From Prevotella merdae (lineage in GTDB: Bacteria; Bacteroidota; Bacteroidia; Bacteroidales; Bacteroidaceae): a stretch of 64,000 nt of DNA. Below, in pieces: positions 34,948 through 43,865 of this stretch. The DNA lies in NCBI RefSeq assembly GCF_900290275.1, contig NZ_LT985323.1:1420559-1484558 (forward strand), read 5' to 3'. A model generated the notes under the pieces. The model did not search any database, had not been told where the DNA came from, and saw only the letters and a list, made by a program, of their open reading frames with translations. The position numbers were made by a program, and so were the translations under genes. Numbering within the stretch: position 1 is the first letter of the stretch; each line of letters starts with the position of its first letter.

Positions 34948-36216
34948 CTACGGTTGGCACAACACGGTGCACACTCTATCTTGGAATGCTCTGCCATTAG
35001 CACGATGCATCACACCTTGGTTTATTATAGCAAAAGCCAGTCGGTGTCCGTTGGCGGCAGTACAATATCCAGCCAGCGAGGATATACCGGTAAGTGTGCC
35101 AGTCTTGGCATACACGTTGCCTTTGGTAAAGGTGCCATGCTGACGCGAGCGCAATGTTCCGTCTTCGCCAGCTATAGGCAAGGCCGGGTGTAGGTGCAGA
35201 TAGATGTTGTTGTTCTGGAATGCGTATCTAAGGAAGCGCACCTCCAGTTCGGCCGATAAATAATTGTATAGCGACAGTCCCGAACCATCGGCTATGCTGT
35301 ATCGCTTAGGGTCAAGACCAACTTTACGTATAAGTCGGTCGATTACAGCAGCCGAGTTCTTGGCAGTAGAAGGCTGATGTCCGGCAGCAGCGCCAAGTTG
35401 GTAAAACATCGATTCGGCATACAGATTGTCGCTTTCCTTAAGCATCTTCATCAGAATTTGGTCGATAGAGTGGAATCGGCTGGTTATGCAATAGGCATCT
35501 TCAGGACGTCGTGCCTCGCCTATAATGCCTTCTACAACAATGCCGGCTTTTTGTAGTTCGTGTACAAATCTCTCGGCAAATACATTCCTTCTACTGATAA
35601 GCAGCGGCGAGAGTATAGGGTTGTCGTCGTCCCAACACCATCCGTTTCCAAGAGTGTCGGCATCCTTCATAGTCTTGTCGGCGTATATATTGCCACGTAT
35701 AGTGTCAACTCCCATCTTGCGTATGCCCTCTACAAAGGCGCGCATATCGTCTATGTTGAATCGTGGATCAAATCCTCCAACGCAATATATATTGCCATTA
35801 AGCGTGTTGTTGGCCACTTCGCCCTTATAGCATAGTTCGGTTTTGAAGCGATAGCTGCCACCCAACTTGTCGATGGCAGTAATGGCTGTAATAACCTTCA
35901 TTGTTGAGGCCGGTCGAAGCAACTGGCGTTCGCCATGTGCATAGATTGTAGAGTCGGCATCAAGGTCGTACACCATAATGCCCACTTGAGATGTATTGAA
36001 CATCTCATGATTGAGCAAGTGGTCGAGATGTTTGCGCACAGTCTGGTCCCAAGGCAATGCCTGTCTTGCCACCTCAAATGTATCTACGCCAAGCGAGTCG
36101 ATGGTGTCTATGCCTTGTTCATCGTCATATTCGGTAACGTCTTGAGCATTTGCCATAGCCAACGACATCAGCAATAATGCAAGCGTGTATATATATCGTG
36201 AATAAAAAAGTTTCAT
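34948..36216 (-). CDS. dacB: D-alanyl-D-alanine carboxypeptidase/endopeptidase (PBP4, peptidase S13)
   Basis: 422 residues. A signal peptide (YIYTLALLLMSLAMANA then QDV) is followed by the serine penicillin-binding fold: SxxK in RPASTMKVITAI near residue 105, SxN in KESDNLYAESMF near 265, and KTG in YAKTGTLTGISSL near 370. The ~120-residue insert between the first two motifs is the S13 feature. It trims or cleaves peptidoglycan peptides in the periplasm. It lies 61 bases after a small PH-domain gene and 44 bases before the MscS-like gene. Confidence 0.93.
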   Translation of the reverse strand: MKLFYSRYIYTLALLLMSLAMANAQDVTEYDDEQGIDTIDSLGVDTFEVARQALPWDQTVRKHLDHLLNHEMFNTSQVGIMVYDLDADSTIYAHGERQLLRPASTMKVITAITAIDKLGGSYRFKTELCYKGEVANNTLNGNIYCVGGFDPRFNIDDMRAFVEGIRKMGVDTIRGNIYADKTMKDADTLGNGWCWDDDNPILSPLLISRRNVFAERFVHELQKAGIVVEGIIGEARRPEDAYCITSRFHSIDQILMKMLKESDNLYAESMFYQLGAAAGHQPSTAKNSAAVIDRLIRKVGLDPKRYSIADGSGLSLYNYLSAELEVRFLRYAFQNNNIYLHLHPALPIAGEDGTLRSRQHGTFTKGNVYAKTGTLTGISSLAGYCTAANGHRLAFAIINQGVMHRANGRAFQDRVCTVLCQP

Positions 36217-36277
36217 TTGTTTTATTGTTTCTGTGGGCTCTTCAACTATTGTTTATCGTGAAACAGCCATTGTTCTA

Positions 36278-36694
36278 TCAGGCTTTTTCAATTGTGGAGT
36301 CGCTTTGTTGCAACCTGCGTTTCAGCTCCTTAACAAATCCTTCGCTATCGGCAGGTTGCACCGATGTAAAGTGTCCCGCACCATATTCTATTACAATATG
36401 ACTTGCCACAAATAGTAGTCCGCGTACGGGTCGCACAGCCACGATATCCTCTATGTTTACAACAATAGGCTTGGCTATTCGTCCATGCGATATAACGAGT
36501 TTGTTGTCTGAAGTCATAATGTATTCGGTATGCACCGTGCGGTCTACGGCAGCAGCTCCAATAATCAAGAGCACCATACCTAAAAGAGGCGTTATGCCCG
36601 TGCGGTTTAGAAACAGCATCAAGGCACATGCCGCAAGCAGAACCACCGCGGCAATAGCCTGTATGGATATCTTATGTTGAAAAGTGCGGTTCAT
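36278..36694 (-). CDS. Small membrane protein with bacterial PH-like domain
   Basis: 138 residues. Two hydrophobic segments (IAAVVLLAACALMLF and LLGMVLLIIGAAAVD) sit at residues ~13-52. A beta-rich part follows (YIMTSDNKLVISHGRI, IEDIVAVRPVRGLLFV) and resembles a bPH domain. The C-terminus is helical (GFVKELKRRLQQSDS). Function unknown; such proteins are inner-membrane accessories. It lies between rluA-like and dacB genes in the same direction. Confidence 0.75.
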   Translation of the reverse strand: MNRTFQHKISIQAIAAVVLLAACALMLFLNRTGITPLLGMVLLIIGAAAVDRTVHTEYIMTSDNKLVISHGRIAKPIVVNIEDIVAVRPVRGLLFVASHIVIEYGAGHFTSVQPADSEGFVKELKRRLQQSDSTIEKA

Positions 36695-36733
36695 TATATA
36701 GATGCGATGTTGTTGGGATAAAATGTTTTGTTG

Positions 36734-37411
36734 TTAGTCTGCATTCTGCGCCAAAGCCAACCAAAGGCGGTCGTCGGGTACAGGTGCTTCAACAGCTATT
36801 GTTTCCTTGGATACGGGATGTACAAACTCCACTCGGCGCGACATAAGCGATATGCTACCGTCGGGATTGCTTCGAGGCGAACCATATTTCAGGTCGCCCT
36901 TTATAGGACAGCCCATGTGTGCAAGCTGACAGCGAATTTGGTGATGGCGTCCAGTCATAAGCCGTACCTCAAGCAACATATAGTTGTCAGACATGCTGCG
37001 TACCTTATAGCTCAACACAGCTTTCTTGGCACCTGGCACCTCGCGGTTGTGTGCATAGCTTTTGTTTTGTCGCTCGTTGCGTGTAAGCCAGTCGGTAAGT
37101 GTGGCCTCTGGTGCAATGTCGTTCTTCTTGACAATAGCCCAGTAGGTTTTGTGCACGTCGCCCGTACGGAACATCTCGTTGAGACGAGATAAGGCCTTGG
37201 ATGTCTTGGCAAACACAACCAATCCGCTAACCGGTCGGTCCAATCTGTGTACCACTCCGAGGAACACGTTGCCCGGCTTATTATACTTCTCCTTGATGTA
37301 TTGCTTAACGATGTCGGAGAGCGGAGTGTCGCCAGTCTTGTCGCCCTGTACTATCTCGCCGCTCTGTTTGTTGACGATGATAATGTGGTTGTCTTCGTAG
37401 ACTACGTTCAT
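36734..37411 (-). CDS. RluA-family pseudouridine synthase
   Basis: 225 residues without an S4 domain. The start MNVVYEDNHIIIVNKQSGEI is typical. The catalytic Asp lies in VHRLDRPVSGLVVFAKTSKA near residue 60, and RMTGRHHQIRCQLAHMG-like residues (LMTGRHHQIRCQLAHMGCPI) lie near 155. It converts specific uridines in rRNA or tRNA to pseudouridine; short S4-less members often act on 23S rRNA or tRNA, but the site cannot be told here. A GGTATGGC hairpin repeat lies between it and fabG. Confidence 0.92.
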   Translation of the reverse strand: MNVVYEDNHIIIVNKQSGEIVQGDKTGDTPLSDIVKQYIKEKYNKPGNVFLGVVHRLDRPVSGLVVFAKTSKALSRLNEMFRTGDVHKTYWAIVKKNDIAPEATLTDWLTRNERQNKSYAHNREVPGAKKAVLSYKVRSMSDNYMLLEVRLMTGRHHQIRCQLAHMGCPIKGDLKYGSPRSNPDGSISLMSRRVEFVHPVSKETIAVEAPVPDDRLWLALAQNAD

Positions 37412-37433
37412 AAGAGTTAGGGTATGAAATTAA

Positions 37434-37463
37434 GTAGGAGGATATGGCTCGCCATACCCTCCT
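37434..37463. repeat. Minimal hairpin of the AGGAGGGTATGGC repeat
   Basis: TAGGAGGATATGGC and GCCATACCCTCCTA form a 14-bp stem (one mismatch) with a 2-base loop. These are the same arm sequences as the 122-bp repeats at 26345 and 33168, here without their inner part. It lies between fabG and the RluA gene. Confidence 0.7.
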
Positions 37464-37492
37464 ACCTTCTTTATTTTGAAACTAATTGTTAA

Positions 37493-38251
37493 TTACATGT
37501 TCATGCCACCATCGATCTGGATAACCTGACCGCTAACATAGCTTGACATATCCGAAGCGAGGAATGCGCAAACATTAGCGATGTCCTCTGGCTTACCGCC
37601 ACGACGGAGAGGAATCTTCTTCATCCAATCCTTGCGGATATCCTCAGAGAGCTGTGCTGTCATGGCAGTCTCGATAAATCCAGGAGCAACAGCGTTGGCA
37701 CGTACACCCTTAGGACCGAGCTCCTGAGCAATAGACTTGGCGAGGGCAATCATACCAGCCTTAGAAGCAGCATAGTTGCACTGGCCAGCGTTGCCGTGAA
37801 CACCTACAACAGAAGCCATGTTGATGATAGAGCCATTGCGCTGACGAAGCATGATAGGAGCGCAAGCGTGGATAAAGTTGAATGCCGATTTAAGGTTTAC
37901 GTTAAGTACAGCATCCCACTGAGCTTCCGACATGCGGAGCATCAGACCGTCCTTTGTGATACCAGCGTTATTTACGAGAATGTCTACAGAGCCAAAGTCA
38001 GCATGTATCTGCTTAACAGTCTTCTCAGTCTCTTCAAAGTCGGCAGCATTGCCGGCATATGCGCGGCAGGTAACGCCGAGAGCCTCGATTTCCTTACGTG
38101 TAGCCTCAAGTCCGGCAGCCATGTCGTCGTTAAGCACGAGGTCGGTGAATGCGATGTTTGCGCCTTCTTTGGCGAATTTCATAGCGACAGCTTTTCCGAT
38201 GCCGCGGGCTGCACCAGTGATGATGGCAGTCTTACCTGTTAATAATCCCAT
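37493..38251 (-). CDS. fabG: 3-oxoacyl-[ACP] reductase
   Basis: 252 residues, a classical short-chain dehydrogenase. The NADPH-binding TGAARGIGKA, the structural NNAG in DILVNNAGITKDGLMLRM, and the catalytic Ser, Tyr and Lys in NMASVVG...NYAASKAG are all present. PGFIETAMTAQL and the end SSYVSGQVIQIDGGMNM match FabG closely. It reduces the keto group during fatty-acid elongation in the cytoplasm. It follows a TetR regulator by 31 bases, so co-transcription and control by that regulator are plausible. Confidence 0.95.
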   Translation of the reverse strand: MGLLTGKTAIITGAARGIGKAVAMKFAKEGANIAFTDLVLNDDMAAGLEATRKEIEALGVTCRAYAGNAADFEETEKTVKQIHADFGSVDILVNNAGITKDGLMLRMSEAQWDAVLNVNLKSAFNFIHACAPIMLRQRNGSIINMASVVGVHGNAGQCNYAASKAGMIALAKSIAQELGPKGVRANAVAPGFIETAMTAQLSEDIRKDWMKKIPLRRGGKPEDIANVCAFLASDMSSYVSGQVIQIDGGMNM

Positions 38252-38282
38252 TTTCTTTTAATTATTAATTGTAGTTTATTAA

Positions 38283-38876
38283 TTAATTATTAATTCTTTT
38301 TCCTAATGCACCGTATACCACTTTAGCAACAAGCGGCTTCGACGCTTCTTCGGTCATGCCGTGTCCGATACGTCCGTATATGAATGGCACCTCAAGACCT
38401 TTGATACAATAGTGTGTTATGTCGGCCACAAGGTCAACGTTGTCGATATCGAACTCTCCGTCAAGTTTGCCCTCGCTATATACTTTGCGGAACAATTCAA
38501 TTTCGTCCTCATCAAACTTCTTTCGCACCTTTTCCACCATCCATATATTACGAAAGAACTCGGCACGAAGATTTCCGTTGCGCACCACAGTTTCGCGTAT
38601 CATGCTTAGGTGGGTGTATATAAGCTCGATAATCTTGTCTTGTGGGCGCATCTTCATAGCAGCCACCTCGTCGAGTTTATCTGAAAGTCGTTCCAATTCA
38701 GCCTCGATAACAGCCGAGTACACGTCTTCCTTTCGGTTGAAATATGTATACAGCGTGCGGCGTCCTTTTCCTGATGCCACAGCTATGTCGTTCATAGTGG
38801 TGTTGGCTATGCCGTTTTTGGCGAACAGTTGCCTTGCCACATCAACGAGTTTTTGCCGAGTCTTGGATATTGACAT
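38283..38876 (-). CDS. TetR/AcrR-family transcriptional regulator
   Basis: 197 residues. The N-terminal HTH (MNDIAVASGKGRRTLYTYFN, then RKEDVYSAVIEAELERL) is standard for TetR. The C-terminal ligand domain is all-helical and not diagnostic. The position directly upstream of fabG suggests control of fatty-acid synthesis or envelope lipid genes, like FabR-type regulators. The ligand and operator are unknown; the spacer 38886-39000 contains the repeated segment TATATGTGCCTACTAA (two copies near 38918-38954), a possible operator region. Confidence 0.9.
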   Translation of the reverse strand: MSISKTRQKLVDVARQLFAKNGIANTTMNDIAVASGKGRRTLYTYFNRKEDVYSAVIEAELERLSDKLDEVAAMKMRPQDKIIELIYTHLSMIRETVVRNGNLRAEFFRNIWMVEKVRKKFDEDEIELFRKVYSEGKLDGEFDIDNVDLVADITHYCIKGLEVPFIYGRIGHGMTEEASKPLVAKVVYGALGKRINN

Positions 38877-38915
38877 AACAATTACCTACCTTCCTTTTTG
38901 TTCTTTATACCTTAT

Positions 38916-38956
38916 TATATATGTGCCTACTAAATTATATATGTGCCTACTAATAG
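38916..38956. promoter_or_regulatory. Direct repeat upstream of the TetR gene
   Basis: ATTATATATGTGCCTACTAA occurs twice in direct orientation with almost no spacer, 40-80 bases before the tetR start codon. The position suits an autoregulatory operator, but there is no experimental or comparative support here. Confidence 0.4.
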
Positions 38957-39073
38957 TGTTGCACATCATTCTATCTGTGTGCAAAATTACAGCAATAATT
39001 CGATACGGGCAAATTATTTGAGAGGAAATTACGAGCAAAGTAGGTGAAGTATCGAATAATATAGGTGTGATTT

Positions 39074-40150
39074 TTACTCTATTTGATGCTCCTTTGTAAC
39101 ATATCGCTGCCAATAAGCAATGAGCAGAGTGGTTAGAGGAAGTGCTATAATCAGTCCGATGAAGCCTAACAGCGCACCCCAAACCGATAATGACAGCAGC
39201 AGTATAGCAGGGTTCAGACCCATAGCCTTGCCCATTATCTTAGGTGTTACAATCATATCGGTTATAATCTGAACAACAATGAACAGACCGACTGCAAGTC
39301 CAAACACCATCCAGAAATTCTGTCCTGTGTCGGCAGCCTTTAGCATTGCCAGGAAGGCAGTTGGGATGATGGCGAATGTGTGCAGATATGGCACGAGGTC
39401 CATTACGCCAATCAGTATGCCCAAGCCAATGGCCATAGGGAAGTCCATTATGCTGAAGCCTATGCAGAACATTATGCCCATACACAGCGCCACAAGACTC
39501 TGGCCACGTATATAGTTGTTAAGCTCGCGTTCTACATCGCCTGCAAGCGCGTGCCAGAAAGGTCGGTTCTTCTTGGGGAATATCTTAATCCAGTTGGTTG
39601 TAAGAAATTCGTAGTCGAGCAGAATGAAGAACATATATAATAAGGTGATACACGAAGCCGCGACACTCATCACTACGGTTGCTGTTTGGCTTATGAATGC
39701 AAACACCTTAGGCATAGTGTTACGGAGAGTCTCCTTAAAGTCGCTACTCTTGAAGAACTGTTCTATATCTGTTTGGTTTCGCTCAAGCCATTGCTTTACA
39801 AGAGTGGTAAGGTCGTTGGTGTGTGTAGTTTGGTGCAGCCAATGCATAAGATAGCTATACAGTTTCTGAAACTGGTCTATCATAGGAGGTATTATGAAGT
39901 AAATCATAAGTCCGATGACGCTCAGTACAATCAGCATAGCAATGATGATGGCAAGAGCTCTAACCTTCACCTTCATACGGTATTGGATGAACTTTACCAT
40001 AGGGTAGAGCAGATAGGCAAAGAGCCATGCAATGAAAAATGGCAGCAACACACCGCTAAGATAGTTTGTAATGTAGAGCACTGCCAGTACAAGCGAGCCA
40101 GAGCCGACCCACCTTACAAGTTTGTCGAATGTTATCTTTTGTTCTGCCAT
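39074..40150 (-). CDS. AI-2E family (PerM-like) membrane transporter
   Basis: 358 residues from ATG 40150 (MAEQKITFDKLVRWVG). Paired N-terminal helices (SLVLAVLYITNYLSGVLLPF and FIAWLFAYLLYPMV) precede a soluble middle region. The conserved C-terminal block contains GIMFCIGFSIMDFPMAIGLG, DLVPYLHTFAIIPTAFLAML and MGLNPAILLLSLSVWGALLG. The family includes AI-2 exporters and Na+/H+ or unknown permeases, so the substrate is open. A start at 40198 would be read from a simple repeat and is not used. Confidence 0.9.
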   Translation of the reverse strand: MAEQKITFDKLVRWVGSGSLVLAVLYITNYLSGVLLPFFIAWLFAYLLYPMVKFIQYRMKVKVRALAIIIAMLIVLSVIGLMIYFIIPPMIDQFQKLYSYLMHWLHQTTHTNDLTTLVKQWLERNQTDIEQFFKSSDFKETLRNTMPKVFAFISQTATVVMSVAASCITLLYMFFILLDYEFLTTNWIKIFPKKNRPFWHALAGDVERELNNYIRGQSLVALCMGIMFCIGFSIMDFPMAIGLGILIGVMDLVPYLHTFAIIPTAFLAMLKAADTGQNFWMVFGLAVGLFIVVQIITDMIVTPKIMGKAMGLNPAILLLSLSVWGALLGFIGLIIALPLTTLLIAYWQRYVTKEHQIE

Positions 40151-40181
40151 ATTGTTGATTTTTTGTTGTGTAAATTGTATG

Positions 40182-40256
40182 CCCTTTTCACTCTTCACTT
40201 TTCACTTTTCACTTTTCACTCTTCGTTCTTCACTCTTCACTCTTCGTTCTTCACTC
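40182..40256. repeat. Simple CTTTTCA/CTCTTCGTT repeat
   Basis: About 75 bases of tandem CACTTTTCACTTTTCA and CTCTTCGTTCTTCACTC units lie between the permease start and the thymidine kinase stop, overlapping the last kinase codons (VKNEE). On the minus strand they read AGTGAAAAGTGAAGAACGAA. Short tandem tracts of this kind are prone to length change. Confidence 0.8.
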
Positions 40257-40836
40257 TATTATAGCATTCCCTGCACAACGGCTCATATTCGGTTTGTTCT
40301 CCAATGAGTACCTGATTGTCGTTGTGTACAAGACGGTGGCTAAGATAGGCAAGTGCACCACACTTTACGCATATAGCATGAACCTTTGTCACCTCATCAG
40401 CTATAGCACATAGCGAAGGAATAGGGCCAAATGGAGTGCCTTTGAAGTCCATGTCCAGACCAGCAATGATAACACGCACGCCATTATTGGCAAGAGTGTT
40501 GCAGATATCCACCAGCTCCATATCAAAGAACTGAGCCTCGTCGATGCCCACAACTTCTATATCGAATGTTCCATTGTCGTTGCGGCTCAAACTTGTCAGT
40601 ATCTCGGCAGCCTTTGCTATCGGTGTCGACGGAATGGCATTGCGGTCGTGGCTCACTACATTCTTCTCAGAATAGCGCTTGTCTATCTGTGGCTTGAATA
40701 TAACAACTCTCTGGCGCGCAAAGTTTGCACGCTTCATACGGCGTATCAATTCCTCGGTCTTGCCAGAGAACATCGATCCGCATATCACTTCTATTCTACC
40801 TTGGCGATGCTGCTCGCCCACTAAATTTACTGTCAT
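40237..40836 (-). CDS. tdk: Thymidine kinase
   Basis: 199 residues from ATG 40836 ([20 protein letters not shown]). Type II TK motifs: P-loop [18 protein letters not shown], the Asp in [15 protein letters not shown], and the lasso region [20 protein letters not shown]. The zinc-ribbon Cys are in [14 protein letters not shown] [14 protein letters not shown] and LCRECYNRV. It makes dTMP from thymidine in salvage. The promoter at 40845-40876 places the transcript start within a few bases of this ATG, which rules out the longer frame from 40875. Confidence 0.95.
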   Translation of the reverse strand: MTVNLVGEQHRQGRIEVICGSMFSGKTEELIRRMKRANFARQRVVIFKPQIDKRYSEKNVVSHDRNAIPSTPIAKAAEILTSLSRNDNGTFDIEVVGIDEAQFFDMELVDICNTLANNGVRVIIAGLDMDFKGTPFGPIPSLCAIADEVTKVHAICVKCGALAYLSHRLVHNDNQVLIGEQTEYEPLCRECYNRVKNEE

Positions 40837-40844
40837 GATAGGTG

Positions 40845-40876
40845 CAAAATTACAAAGACGTTTTAAAAATTGCAAA
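40845..40876 (-). promoter_or_regulatory. tdk promoter, near-leaderless
   Basis: Minus-strand TTTG (40873-40876), 20 bases, then TAATTTTG (40845-40852). With the usual distance to the start site the transcript would begin at or just before the tdk ATG (40836). Confidence 0.8.
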
Positions 40877-40891
40877 GAAACAGTCTGTTTT

Positions 40892-40923
40892 TTTGTTGTT
40901 CTTGATTAATATAGCTATATTTG
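40892..40923 (+). promoter_or_regulatory. rsmI promoter, near-leaderless
   Basis: TTTG (40892-40895), 20 bases, then TATATTTG (40916-40923), a full match to the Bacteroidetes consensus. The ATG at 40933 lies only 9 bases further, so the 5' leader is only a few bases. It is arranged back to back with the tdk promoter. Confidence 0.8.
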
Positions 40924-40932
40924 TCGCCTAAT

Positions 40933-41754
40933 ATGGGTATATTGTACATTGTGCCCACTCCGGTGGGAAATATGGAGGACATGACAATGCGTGCCATCCG
41001 TATATTGAAAGAAGCCGACCTGGTGCTTGCAGAAGATACACGCACATCAGGCATATTGCTACAGCACTTCGGCATAAAGAACCGTCTTGCATCGCATCAC
41101 AAGTTTAATGAGCACGGCACAAGTGCCTCTATTGTGGAGCGTCTTAAGGCGGGAGAAACCATTGCGCTTATAAGTGATGCAGGCACTCCAGGTATTAGCG
41201 ACCCAGGATTCTTTCTATCTCGTGAGGCTGCTAAGGCAGGAATAACCGTGCAATGCTTGCCGGGAGCAACAGCTTTTGTTCCAGCTATAGTATCGTCGGG
41301 ATTGCCTTGCAACCGTTTCTGCTTTGAGGGTTTTTTGCCACAGAAGAAGGGACGTCAGACTTTGCTTGATGCTTTGCGCATGGAGACTCGTACTATGATA
41401 TTCTATGAGTCACCATATCGATTGGTAAAGACATTAGAGCAGTTTGCCTCTGTCTTTGGCGAAGATCGCCAAGCCAGCGTATGTCGCGAGATATCCAAAA
41501 TACATGAGGAGAGTGTGCGAGGCTCTCTTAAAGAAATAATCAATCACTTTCAATCTACCGAACCACGTGGCGAGATAGTGATAGTGGTAGCAGGATGCGG
41601 CGAGGGCGAGATGTCGGCTCTTAAGGCATTGAAGGCACAAGCCAAGGAAAAGAAGCCCAAACTGAGCAACAAGGAACGCTATGCTATGCGCGAGGCGGCA
41701 CCCGAAGAGTTCAAAAAGAAGAAGTTTAGGGATTCGGCAGAAAACGAAGAGTAG
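40933..41754 (+). CDS. rsmI: 16S rRNA (cytidine(1402)-2'-O)-methyltransferase RsmI
   Basis: 273 residues from ATG 40933. The family opening GILYIVPTPVGNMEDMTMRA is followed by LVLAEDTRTSGILLQHFGI, LISDAGTPGISDPGFFLSRE, PGATAFVPAIVSSGLPCNRF and EGFLPQKKGRQTLL. These are diagnostic of RsmI, which methylates C1402 of 16S rRNA. The basic C-terminal extension (KEKKPKLSNKERYAMREAAP) is longer than in E. coli and may aid RNA binding. An upstream TTG at 40921 lies inside the promoter and cannot be the start. Confidence 0.95.
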   Translation: MGILYIVPTPVGNMEDMTMRAIRILKEADLVLAEDTRTSGILLQHFGIKNRLASHHKFNEHGTSASIVERLKAGETIALISDAGTPGISDPGFFLSREAAKAGITVQCLPGATAFVPAIVSSGLPCNRFCFEGFLPQKKGRQTLLDALRMETRTMIFYESPYRLVKTLEQFASVFGEDRQASVCREISKIHEESVRGSLKEIINHFQSTEPRGEIVIVVAGCGEGEMSALKALKAQAKEKKPKLSNKERYAMREAAPEEFKKKKFRDSAENEE

Positions 41755-41814
41755 ATGTTTGCAACCAAATTGTGACCATATACAATAGTAATAACTAATA
41801 AAAATCGGACAAAT

Positions 41815-42669
41815 ATGAAAAACGTTTCTTTTTTACTATTTGCATTGGCTTTAGCAGTGTTCGCTTCGTGCGGAGGTAGCCAAAAGAAGCCACAGACTGA
41901 GAACTTCGAGCAAAACGACTCGTTACAGAAGATTATCTCGCAGAAGGACAACGAAATCAATGACATGATGGAGACGTTCAACCAGATACAAGAGGGTTTG
42001 CGCGAGATTAACGAGGCTGAGAATAGAGTGAACATTGTAAAGGATGGCGAAGGTGCCAACAAGCGCCGCCAGATTGTAGAGAACATCCAGTTCATTCAGA
42101 GTACAATGAAGCAGAACCGCGCTCTTATAGAGAAGTTGCGTCAGCAGATGCGCGAGTCGAGTGTTAAGGGCGATCAGTTGCGCAAAAGTATAGAAGACCT
42201 TGTTAAGCAGCTTGACAGTAAGGATCAGGAATTGCGCCAACTACGTGCCGAGCTTGATGCTAAGGATATCCATATTGCCGAACTCGACAAGACAGTAAAT
42301 TCGCTTAACGACAATGTGTCTTCATTGCAGACAGAATCGTCTAAGAAGACAGAGACCATTAATGCTCAAGACAAGCAGCTCAATACCGCATGGTATGTGT
42401 TTGGTACAAAGAAGGAACTTAAGAACCAACACATTATAGACGGTTCGCATGTTCTGGAGTCGAACTTCAACAAGAACTACTTCACCAAGATAGATATCCG
42501 TATAGAGAAGGAGGTAAAGCTCTATTCTAAGTCGGCTAAGATATTGACCATGCATCCGTCAAGCTCGTACACATTGCAGCGTGACGCCAACAAGATGTAT
42601 GTGCTTCGCATCAACAACCCGCAGTTGTTCTGGTCTACAAGCAAGTATCTTGTTATTCAGGTTAAGTAA
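41815..42669 (+). CDS. Coiled-coil lipoprotein, conserved in Bacteroidetes
   Basis: 284 residues with lipobox VFASC (lipid Cys near 18) followed by GGSQKKP. Residues ~35-195 are a long coiled coil (for example LIEKLRQQMRESSVKGDQLR and LRQLRAELDAKDIHIAELDK). The C-terminal ~85 residues form a beta-rich domain (AWYVFGTKKELKNQHI, SSSYTLQRDANKMYVLRI) ending YLVIQVK. Hypothetical proteins of this shape are common near housekeeping genes in Bacteroidales. A periplasmic scaffold or envelope role is a guess. It starts 60 bases after rsmI. Confidence 0.8.
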   Translation: MKNVSFLLFALALAVFASCGGSQKKPQTENFEQNDSLQKIISQKDNEINDMMETFNQIQEGLREINEAENRVNIVKDGEGANKRRQIVENIQFIQSTMKQNRALIEKLRQQMRESSVKGDQLRKSIEDLVKQLDSKDQELRQLRAELDAKDIHIAELDKTVNSLNDNVSSLQTESSKKTETINAQDKQLNTAWYVFGTKKELKNQHIIDGSHVLESNFNKNYFTKIDIRIEKEVKLYSKSAKILTMHPSSSYTLQRDANKMYVLRINNPQLFWSTSKYLVIQVK

Positions 42670-42702
42670 ATATATATAAGCGTTAGCTTTAATGAGCTAA
42701 CA

Positions 42703-42883
42703 TATGAGGGTGTGTCAAAATAGGAGTTAACGGAAGTTTGGGCTTCGCCCGAAGTTAACGGAAGTTAGCGGACATATGTATAAATTGCTGAAAATAAAGC
42801 ATTTGTCTGTTAACTCCCATCCATCGTAGATGGATTAACTTCTTCTTAACTTCCTCTAACTCCTATTTTGACACACCCTCATA
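42703..42883. mobile_element. 181-bp MITE-like element with perfect 27-bp terminal inverted repeats
   Basis: The ends TATGAGGGTGTGTCAAAATA followed by GGAGTTA are exactly mirrored at the right end. The inner sequence (ACGGAAGTTTGGGCTTCGCC, then ACTTCTTCTTAACTTCC) continues the inverted pattern loosely. It has no ORF. A solo copy of 15 terminal bases occurs at 28149-28163. It lies between the coiled-coil lipoprotein and a convergent TraB gene, where it might also act as a terminator. Confidence 0.75.
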
Positions 42884-42930
42884 TTGTATTCGGTAAAAGG
42901 TAGAATATACGTTAGGCTTAATTGTATTTT

Positions 42931-43836
42931 TTACTTAACAGCCTCTACAGTATATCCCTTGTTCTGCAACAGTTTCAATACACCTTTATCACCCGGCAGA
43001 TGACCAGCGCCTACAACAAACAATGTTGGAGCTGTCTTCATAATGGCAGGCATGCGGCTTGCCCAATCAACATTGCGGTTGTCTATTAGCTTAGCTGTCT
43101 CGTCAGGTGTGGCATCACATGTAGTGTTAAACTTCTCGTTCATAACATCAAGCAATCCTTTTAGATCCTGTGCATAATAAGCCTTAGCCATACGCTCGGT
43201 AAGCTGTGCATAATAGTCAAGATTGTTAAGGAAGCAGTCGAGTTGTTCAATCTGTCGCTTAAGAGGTGTGCCGTAAAGAAGGTTGGCTTGGAACGAAAGA
43301 GTCTCAAGTCCATCTACTTTCTCATTGTTTTGTTTTGCTTGCTTCTGGAAGTACTGGTCGATAAGGTTGGTAGGATCAAACTCGCCCATATGTGCCTTCA
43401 TATACTGCAACACTTGCAACTGAGTAAGCAGAGTGGCAGGTGACAATTGTCCCATCTGCTGAGCCACCATAGGATTGCTTAGTCCAACACCCATAAAGTC
43501 GACCAATACAGCATCAAGCTTCTTATACTGATCGGCTGTGAGTACAGTCTTTAATGTCTTGCCCTCAGGCAGGAGCATATGTTTTTGCATCACCTGCATA
43601 CTGTCAGGATTAAGCATAAAATCAAAATTCAACTCACCATAAACCTGGTCGGTAGAGTCGAGAGCCTGACGTACGCCATTAATCCCTTCGGCAAATGGAG
43701 AGTTGGCAAGATGGAAAGTACCGAACACATAAGAAGGCTTCTTAAGGTCGGCACCCGATACACGATAAAGCAACTGTGCATTGGCGCAAACACCAGAAGC
43801 CAACGCAAATAAGAGTGAAATTAAGATTTTCTTCAT
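42931..43836 (-). CDS. TraB/GumN family secreted protein
   Basis: 301 residues from ATG 43836. The signal MKKILISLLFALASGVCANA is followed by the TraB/GumN opening LLYRVSGADLKKPSYVFGTF HLA, with the conserved GTFH. GELNFDFM gives the acidic residue and VVGAGHLPGDKGVLKLLQ the C-terminal GxxH motif. These residues place it in the TraB clan, whose bacterial members are thought to be metallopeptidase-like, but activity is unproven for GumN forms. An upstream start at 43932 would add 32 residues ahead of the signal and is not used. Confidence 0.88.
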   Translation of the reverse strand: MKKILISLLFALASGVCANAQLLYRVSGADLKKPSYVFGTFHLANSPFAEGINGVRQALDSTDQVYGELNFDFMLNPDSMQVMQKHMLLPEGKTLKTVLTADQYKKLDAVLVDFMGVGLSNPMVAQQMGQLSPATLLTQLQVLQYMKAHMGEFDPTNLIDQYFQKQAKQNNEKVDGLETLSFQANLLYGTPLKRQIEQLDCFLNNLDYYAQLTERMAKAYYAQDLKGLLDVMNEKFNTTCDATPDETAKLIDNRNVDWASRMPAIMKTAPTLFVVGAGHLPGDKGVLKLLQNKGYTVEAVK

Positions 43837-43865
43837 ATTATTTATTGTTAAATGACCGTCAAAGT

